Shown piece after piece: positions 60,024 to 64,000 of a stretch of DNA of 64,000 nucleotides (positions are counted from its first letter, which is position 1; each line of letters opens with the position of its first letter). Made by a program: the position numbers and the translations under genes. The notes beneath the pieces are model-generated. The model was not told where the DNA came from, made no database searches, and saw only the letters and a program-made list of their open reading frames with translations. Origin of the DNA: Streptomyces nojiriensis (lineage in GTDB: Bacteria > Actinomycetota > Actinomycetes > Streptomycetales > Streptomycetaceae); contig NZ_CP071139.1 in the NCBI RefSeq assembly GCF_017639205.1, positions 2,542,001-2,606,000 of the forward strand, in the 5' to 3' direction.

Positions 60024-60968
60024 TCAGTGCGGCGCGCCGCGCCACCCCGACACCGGCAGTGCGAACTTGGCGACGAGCCGGTCCGTGAAGGACGCGTGGT
60101 GCAGCCGGGCGAGCCGCACCGGCACCGCGCCGCGCCGCACCTCGACCCGTGCCCCTGCGGGCAGCTCCAGCGTGCGCCGCCCGTCGCACCACAGCACGCC
60201 GTGCGGAGTGCCGTTCTGCACCTCCACCGCCAGCACCGAGGTCGGCGAGGTCACCAGCGGCTTCGCGAACAGCGCGTGCGCGCTGATCGGCACCATCAGC
60301 AGCGCCTCCACCTCCGGCCAGACCACCGGCCCGCCCGCGGAGAAGGCGTACGCCGTGGAACCCGTCGGAGTCGCGCAGACGATCCCGTCGCAGCCGAAAC
60401 CCGTCACCGGGCGACCGTCGATCTCCAGGACCACCTCCAGCATCCGCTCCGGGGACACCTTCTGGACCGCGGCCTCGTTCAGCGCCCAGTCCCGGTGGAC
60501 CACGTCGCCGTTCGTCCGCACGATCACGTCGAGCGTCATCCGCTCCTCGACCTCGTACGAGCGCGTCACCACCCGGTCCACGACCTTGTCCAGGTCGTCG
60601 CGCTCGGCCTCGGCGAGGAACCCCACCCGGCCCAGGTTGACGCCCAGCATCGGCACCCCCGAGGCGCGCGCGAACTCCGCGCCCCGCAGCAGGGTCCCGT
60701 CCCCGCCGAGGACGATGAGCAGCTCACACCCGTCGAGCGCCCCCGGAGTGGACTCGGTGACCAGCTCCACCTCGGGGGGCAGCGGCAGATCCACCGCCTC
60801 CTGCTCCATGACGCGTACGCCCAGCCCGCACCTGAGCAGACCCTGCACGACCAGCTCGGCGCTGCGGATGGCCGCAGGCCGCCCGGTGTGCGCGAGCAGG
60901 AAGACCGTCCGCCCTTCCCCCGAAATCCGTGAACCCGCTGTACCCGCCGAACCCGCTGAATCTGTCAC
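60024..60968 (-). CDS. nadK: NAD kinase
   Basis: 314 residues. Phosphorylates NAD to NADP using ATP or polyphosphate. The diagnostic G-G-D-G-T (residues 88-92) is present, plus N-L-G-R-V-G-F-L-A-E, N-E-A-A-V (NE/D motif) and P-T-G-S-T-A-Y-A-F-S-A-G-G-P-V-V. The GTG start overlaps the tlyA stop (GTGA), so translation is coupled. The order tlyA-nadK-recN is highly conserved in actinobacteria. Confidence 0.96.
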   Translation of the reverse strand: MTDSAGSAGTAGSRISGEGRTVFLLAHTGRPAAIRSAELVVQGLLRCGLGVRVMEQEAVDLPLPPEVELVTESTPGALDGCELLIVLGGDGTLLRGAEFARASGVPMLGVNLGRVGFLAEAERDDLDKVVDRVVTRSYEVEERMTLDVIVRTNGDVVHRDWALNEAAVQKVSPERMLEVVLEIDGRPVTGFGCDGIVCATPTGSTAYAFSAGGPVVWPEVEALLMVPISAHALFAKPLVTSPTSVLAVEVQNGTPHGVLWCDGRRTLELPAGARVEVRRGAVPVRLARLHHASFTDRLVAKFALPVSGWRGAPH

Positions 60969-61780
60969 TGCGGCCCCTCCACCACTGCACGGTCAACATC
61001 CGCCGGGTCGAGGGCCGGTGCCCCCGCCCGCAGCCACAGAAAGTACTCGACGTTCCCCGACGGCCCCGGCAGCGGACTCGCCGTGACCCCGAGAACACCC
61101 AGCCCCAGCTTCGCCGCCTGCGCCGCGACCTCGCGCACGGCCCCGGCCCGCAGCTCCGGGCTGCGCACCACGCCGCCGCTGCCCAGCCGGTCCTTGCCGA
61201 CCTCGAACTGCGGCTTGACCATCAGCACCAGGTCCGCGTCCGGCGCGCAGCAGCGCACCAGCGCCGGCAGCACCAGACCGATGGAAATGAACGACAGGTC
61301 ACCGACGACGAGGTCGACCGGGACCCCGTCGAGCTGCTCCACCGTCAGCTCGCGCACGTTCGTACGGTCCTTGACGGTGACCCGGTCGTCGCTCTGCAGC
61401 GACCAGGCCAGCTGCCCGTAGCCGACGTCCACGGCCATCACGTGGGCCACGCCCGAGCGCAGCAGCACGTCGGTGAAACCGCCCGTGGAGGCGCCGGCGT
61501 CCAGCGCGCGGCGGCCCTCGACGGCCAGCCCCTGCGGCTGGAAGGCCGCCAGCGCGCCGGCCAGCTTGTGGCCGCCCCGGGAGACGTATTCGGGGTCGCT
61601 GTCGTCCTTGCGGACCACCAGGGCCGCGCTGGTCTCGACCTGGGTGGCCGCCTTGGTCGCGGTGGTGCCGCCGACGGTCACCCGGCCCGCGGCGATCAGC
61701 TGCGCGGCGTGCTCGCGCGAGCGGGCCATGCTGCGGCGTACCAGTTCGGCGTCCAGGCGGCGGCGTGCCACTCCTGCCAC
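60965..61780 (-). CDS. tlyA: TlyA family rRNA 2'-O-methyltransferase
   Basis: 271 residues. An N-terminal S4 RNA-binding domain (R-R-L-D-A-E-L-V-R-R then R-V-T-V-G-G) is linked to an FtsJ/RrmJ-like SAM methyltransferase with the motif D-A-G-A-S-T-G-G-F-T-D. It modifies 16S C1409 and 23S C1920; loss gives capreomycin resistance in mycobacteria. S-R-G-G-H-K-L is the usual linker. The GTG start (M-A-G-V-A-R-R-R-L-D) is 7 nt after the stop of a small upstream gene. Length is normal. Confidence 0.94.
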   Translation of the reverse strand: MAGVARRRLDAELVRRSMARSREHAAQLIAAGRVTVGGTTATKAATQVETSAALVVRKDDSDPEYVSRGGHKLAGALAAFQPQGLAVEGRRALDAGASTGGFTDVLLRSGVAHVMAVDVGYGQLAWSLQSDDRVTVKDRTNVRELTVEQLDGVPVDLVVGDLSFISIGLVLPALVRCCAPDADLVLMVKPQFEVGKDRLGSGGVVRSPELRAGAVREVAAQAAKLGLGVLGVTASPLPGPSGNVEYFLWLRAGAPALDPADVDRAVVEGPQ

Positions 61781-61787
61781 GTTCGGT

Positions 61788-62048
61788 TCAGCTCCTGTTT
61801 TCGTACGGTCCGGGGACGGGCGGTGCGTCCAGCGCGGTCAGCGCCTCGCGCAGCCCCCGGTGGACATCCTCGTACACCTCGACGTGTCCGTCCGCCGCGA
61901 GGTGGTCCGCGTCCGCCAGCCGCGCCAGGTGCGCGTCCACGCCGGCGTGGCCGGTGGGCGTGCGTACGACGCCCAGCGGCACGGGCCCGGCCGGCTCGGC
62001 GGGCACGGCGGAGGCATCGACTCGGAGGTCGGCGGCTTCGTCGGTCAT
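61788..62048 (-). CDS. small conserved protein upstream of tlyA
   Basis: 86 residues. No recognised domain. The N-terminal 40 are acidic and disordered, and the C-terminal half looks helical (H-A-G-V-D-A-H-L-A-R-L-A-D-A-D-H-L then V-Y-E-D-V-H-R-G-L-R-E-A-L). It is 7 nt from tlyA on the same strand and so is probably co-transcribed. Codon bias is normal. Similar short genes are common at this spot in Streptomyces, from general knowledge. Function unknown. Confidence 0.65.
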   Translation of the reverse strand: MTDEAADLRVDASAVPAEPAGPVPLGVVRTPTGHAGVDAHLARLADADHLAADGHVEVYEDVHRGLREALTALDAPPVPGPYENRS

Positions 62049-62112
62049 GCCCCGACGCTACCCCGAAGCGCCCCGCGACCACGCATGGCTCTGCGGTACG
62101 GTCGTGATCACG

Positions 62113-62460
62113 ATGGCTACGATCCAGGAGTGCCGCGAAGCACTCGACAACCTCTCCGGCAATCTCGCGCGGGCCGACGGCGGCGTACGCGGCGCGGCCG
62201 CGTTCGACCGCTCCCTGAGCTGCCACATCACCGACCTGGACCAGACGTTCACGGGCCGCCTCGACGCGGGCCGGATCCGGGTGGACGCGGTCGCTCCGGG
62301 CCCGCCCGCGGCGAAGGCCGAGATCCGGCTCGCGATGACGGGCGACGACCTCGTGGCCCTGGTCGCGGGCGAGCTGAAATTCGCGAAGGCCTGGGCCTCG
62401 GGCCGAGTCCGCCTGGAAGCCGGCTTCCGCGACCTCCTCCGCCTCAAAAGCATGCTCTAG
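62113..62460 (+). CDS. SCP2 sterol-binding domain protein
   Basis: 115 residues, matching a stand-alone SCP2-type domain (L-S-C-H-I-T-D-L-D-Q-T-F-T-G then A-E-I-R-L-A-M-T-G-D-D-L-V-A-L-V-A-G-E-L), ending in a helical R-L-E-A-G-F-R-D-L-L-R-L-K-S-M-L. This family binds hydrophobic ligands such as fatty acyl chains. The ATG at 62113 has no strong binding site; a GTG three codons upstream is an alternative. It is transcribed divergently from the small gene and ends at the modular repeat. Confidence 0.8.
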   Translation: MATIQECREALDNLSGNLARADGGVRGAAAFDRSLSCHITDLDQTFTGRLDAGRIRVDAVAPGPPAAKAEIRLAMTGDDLVALVAGELKFAKAWASGRVRLEAGFRDLLRLKSML

Positions 62461-62510
62461 CCCCGCCCTCTTCCAGCCCGCCCCGCCCCGCCCCCCAGCC
62501 CCGCGGCCCT

Positions 62511-62635
62511 CCAGACCCGCCGGCGTTCGAGGCGCTCTTCCAACCTCGCCAGGGGGTACCTCCCAGCGGTAGCTGGGGGAGTTCGAGGCGCGGGGGTCCG
62601 GGGGCAGCGCCCCCGGCAACGGCGCCGCACCCGGC
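62511..62635. repeat. modular 3'-end repeat, copy C, with GC hairpin
   Basis: Contains CCGCCGGCGTTCGAGGCGC first, then GGGGGTACCTCCCAGCGGTA, then GAGGCGCGGGGG and the hairpin CCGGGGGC-AGC-GCCCCCGG (62598-62616), followed by GGCAACGGCGCCGCACCCGG exactly as in copy A. The two 5' modules are in the reverse order relative to copy A. It lies between convergent genes and should terminate both. Confidence 0.78.
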
Positions 62636-62667
62636 ATCCGGAGCGGCACGACCCGCCCGGGCGGAAG

Positions 62668-63498
62668 CTACTCCGCCCGAGCCACCGCACGGGCCTTGCG
62701 CGCCGCCGGAACCACCAGCGGCGTCCCCGTCTCCGGATCCGGGATCACCTGGCAGCGCAGCCCGAAAACCTTCTCCACGAGCTCCGCCGTCACCACCTCC
62801 GCCGGCGGCCCCTCCGCGACGACCTTCCCGCCCCGCATCGCGATCAGGTGCGTGGCGTACCGGGCCGCGTGATTCAGATCGTGCAGCACCGCCACCAGCG
62901 TCCGCCCCTGCGTCTCGTGCAGCTCCGCGCACAGGTCCAGCACGTCGATCTGGTGCTGGATGTCCAGGTACGTCGTCGGCTCGTCGAGCAGCAGCAGCGG
63001 CGTCTGCTGGGCCAGCGCCATCGCGATCCACACGCGCTGCCGCTGCCCGCCCGACAGCTCGTCCACGGCCCGGTCGGCGAGCTCGGCGACCCCCGTCGAG
63101 GCCATCGACTCCTTCACGACCCGCTCGTCCTCGGCCGACCACTGCCGCAGCAGCCCCTGGTGCGGGTACCGGCCGCGCGAGACCAGGTCGGCCACCGTGA
63201 TGCCGTCGGGCGCGATCGAGGACTGCGGGAGCAGGCCCAGGGTCTTGGCCACCTTCTTCGCGGGCAGCGACCCGATGGCCTGCCCGTCCAGCAGCACCCG
63301 CCCGGTGGACGGCTTCAGCATCCTCGACAGGGCCCGCAGCAGCGTGGACTTGCCGCAGGCATTGGGGCCGACGATCACCGTGAAGGAGTGGTCGGGGATC
63401 TCCACCGACAGGTTCTCGGCGATGACCCGCTGGTCGTAGCCGAGGGTCACGTTCTCCGCGGTCAGCCGCTGCACTTGGGTACTCCTCATCAGGTTCAT
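62668..63498 (-). CDS. ABC transporter ATPase, iron-siderophore type (FecE-like)
   Basis: 276 residues. Walker A is G-P-N-A-C-G-K-S-T (from Gly44), the signature is L-S-G-G-Q-R-Q-R, Walker B is L-L-L-L-D-E-P-T-T-Y-L-D, and the H-loop is V-L-H-D-L-N. These fit the FepC/FecE family that energises uptake of ferric siderophores or cobalamin. The ATG overlaps the stop of the upstream permease gene (ATGA), so both belong to an importer operon truncated by the window end. An iron box (IdeR/DmdR) would lie upstream, outside the window. Confidence 0.9.
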   Translation of the reverse strand: MNLMRSTQVQRLTAENVTLGYDQRVIAENLSVEIPDHSFTVIVGPNACGKSTLLRALSRMLKPSTGRVLLDGQAIGSLPAKKVAKTLGLLPQSSIAPDGITVADLVSRGRYPHQGLLRQWSAEDERVVKESMASTGVAELADRAVDELSGGQRQRVWIAMALAQQTPLLLLDEPTTYLDIQHQIDVLDLCAELHETQGRTLVAVLHDLNHAARYATHLIAMRGGKVVAEGPPAEVVTAELVEKVFGLRCQVIPDPETGTPLVVPAARKARAVARAE

Positions 63499-64000
63499 AT
63501 ACGTCCCGCCTTGCGCTCGGTGACGAGCAGCCAGAGCAGGTAGACACCGCCGACGAGGCCGGTCACCACACCCACCGGCAGCTGGTCGGAGCCGAAGGCC
63601 CGCTGCGAGGCCCAGTCGGACACCATCAGCAGCACCGAGCCCATCAGGGCGGCGTTCACCAGGTTCCCGCCGGGCGAGCGGGTCAGCCGCCGGGCCAGCT
63701 GCGGGGCGGCCAGCGCGACGAAGCTGATGGGCCCGGCCGCAGCGCTCGCCGCGGTGGTGAGCAGGACCGCCGCCAGCATCAGCAGCATCCGCGTCCGCTC
63801 CACCCGCACCCCGAGCGCGTACGCGGCGTCGTCGCCCATCTCCATCATCCGCAGGGCCCGGCCCTGCCCGAGGACCAGCGGGAGGAGCACCGCGCACACC
63901 GCGAGCAGCGGCCACACCTGCGCCCAGTCCCGGCCGGCCAGCGAGCCGGTCAGCCAGACCATGGCACGGGTGGCCTCGATCAGCTGGGCCTTCGTGATCA
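63495..64000 (-). CDS. FecCD-family iron-siderophore permease, N-terminus beyond window
   Basis: The last 168 codons of a transmembrane permease. Segments V-W-P-L-L-A-V-C-A-V-L-L-P-L-V-L, A-G-P-I-S-F-V-A-L-A-A-P-Q-L-A-R-R-L and a final P-V-G-V-V-T-G-L-V-G-G-V-Y-L-L-W-L-L match FecCD/BtuC. The coupling helix G-D-D-A-A-Y-A-L-G-V-R-V is present. The frame is open through the right edge (I-T-K-A-Q-L-I-E-A-T-R-A before the first ATG in the window), so the start is beyond 64000. The stop overlaps the ATPase start. Confidence 0.9.
   Translation of the reverse strand, partial: ITKAQLIEATRAMVWLTGSLAGRDWAQVWPLLAVCAVLLPLVLGQGRALRMMEMGDDAAYALGVRVERTRMLLMLAAVLLTTAASAAAGPISFVALAAPQLARRLTRSPGGNLVNAALMGSVLLMVSDWASQRAFGSDQLPVGVVTGLVGGVYLLWLLVTERKAGRI

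Overview
The window is a GC-rich actinobacterial chromosome segment, almost certainly Streptomyces. The support is: strong third-position GC in every gene; frequent GTG starts; ATGA or GTGA overlaps within operons; a streptogrisin-type protease; a SepF-like protein; a chromosomal ParA next to ScpAB; an Rpf-like lytic protein with LysM; and DUF5685, PucR and WYL regulators. From base 13300 rightward the order (sepF-like, gcdH, der, plsC, cmk, tyrA, rluB, scpB, scpA, parA, ald, pyrG, recN, nadK, tlyA) looks like ordinary Streptomyces core chromosome. No tRNA, rRNA, CRISPR array or transposase gene was seen.

Bases 1-11750 are the accessory part. A hydrolase cut by the window edge is followed by an Fxs (FxSxx-COOH) peptide locus: precursor fxsA (54 residues ending F-N-S-A-L), radical SAM/SPASM maturase fxsB with a C-terminal extension whose HEXXH site is absent, an AAC(3)-fold acetyltransferase, TIR-like fxsC, and the 1331-residue fxsT (ParA-like NTPase, TIR-like, NB-ARC, TPR). 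A strong hairpin then separates a SLATT/DUF4231-like membrane protein, and a SLOG-like Rossmann protein faces it. Between those last two genes lie two nested CTAG-flanked palindromic elements inserted at the centre of an otherwise perfect 38-bp palindrome. The combined locus (modified peptide, NTPase sensor, TIR-like modules, candidate membrane effector, nucleotide-binding SLOG protein) resembles a nucleotide-linked conflict or signalling system. It is the most interesting part of the window.

Bases 11800-26100 hold a streptogrisin B-like protease, a DUF1684 relic, a DUF5685 protein with a Cys-rich tail, a SepF-like protein, glutaryl-CoA dehydrogenase-like and DHA2 efflux genes, a PIG-V-like mannosyltransferase, a PAP2 phosphatase, a WYL regulator, two secreted proteins and three proteins of unknown function. 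Bases 26300-33100 carry the der/plsC/cmk/tyrA set, a DUF952 protein, a Rieske lipoprotein and two convergent predicted nucleotidyltransferases.

Bases 33095-36578 form a tightly overlapping NAD-salvage and ADP-ribose operon, pnuC-nadR-nrtR-draG, followed 3 nt later by a nucleotidyltransferase. It is preceded by a recognisable promoter overlapped by a dyad that fits an NrtR operator. Next come rluB-scpB-scpA, an RHH-like protein with parA, ald, an NTPase/TPR protein, an ADP-ribose-type NUDIX enzyme, pyrG and a GH15 glucoamylase.

Bases 50460-53500 are a compositionally distinct island with a patatin-like protein (TIGR03607 type) that interrupts a resident gene. Downstream are a berberine-bridge-type FAD oxidase, a PucR regulator, a GT4 glycosyltransferase, recN-nadK-tlyA, an SCP2 protein and the start of a FecCD/FecE-type iron-siderophore importer cut by the right edge. 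Two dispersed repeat families stand out: three copies of a 160-bp CTAG-flanked MITE-like element, each touching a TAG stop codon, and three copies of a modular 3'-end repeat carrying a strong GC hairpin.
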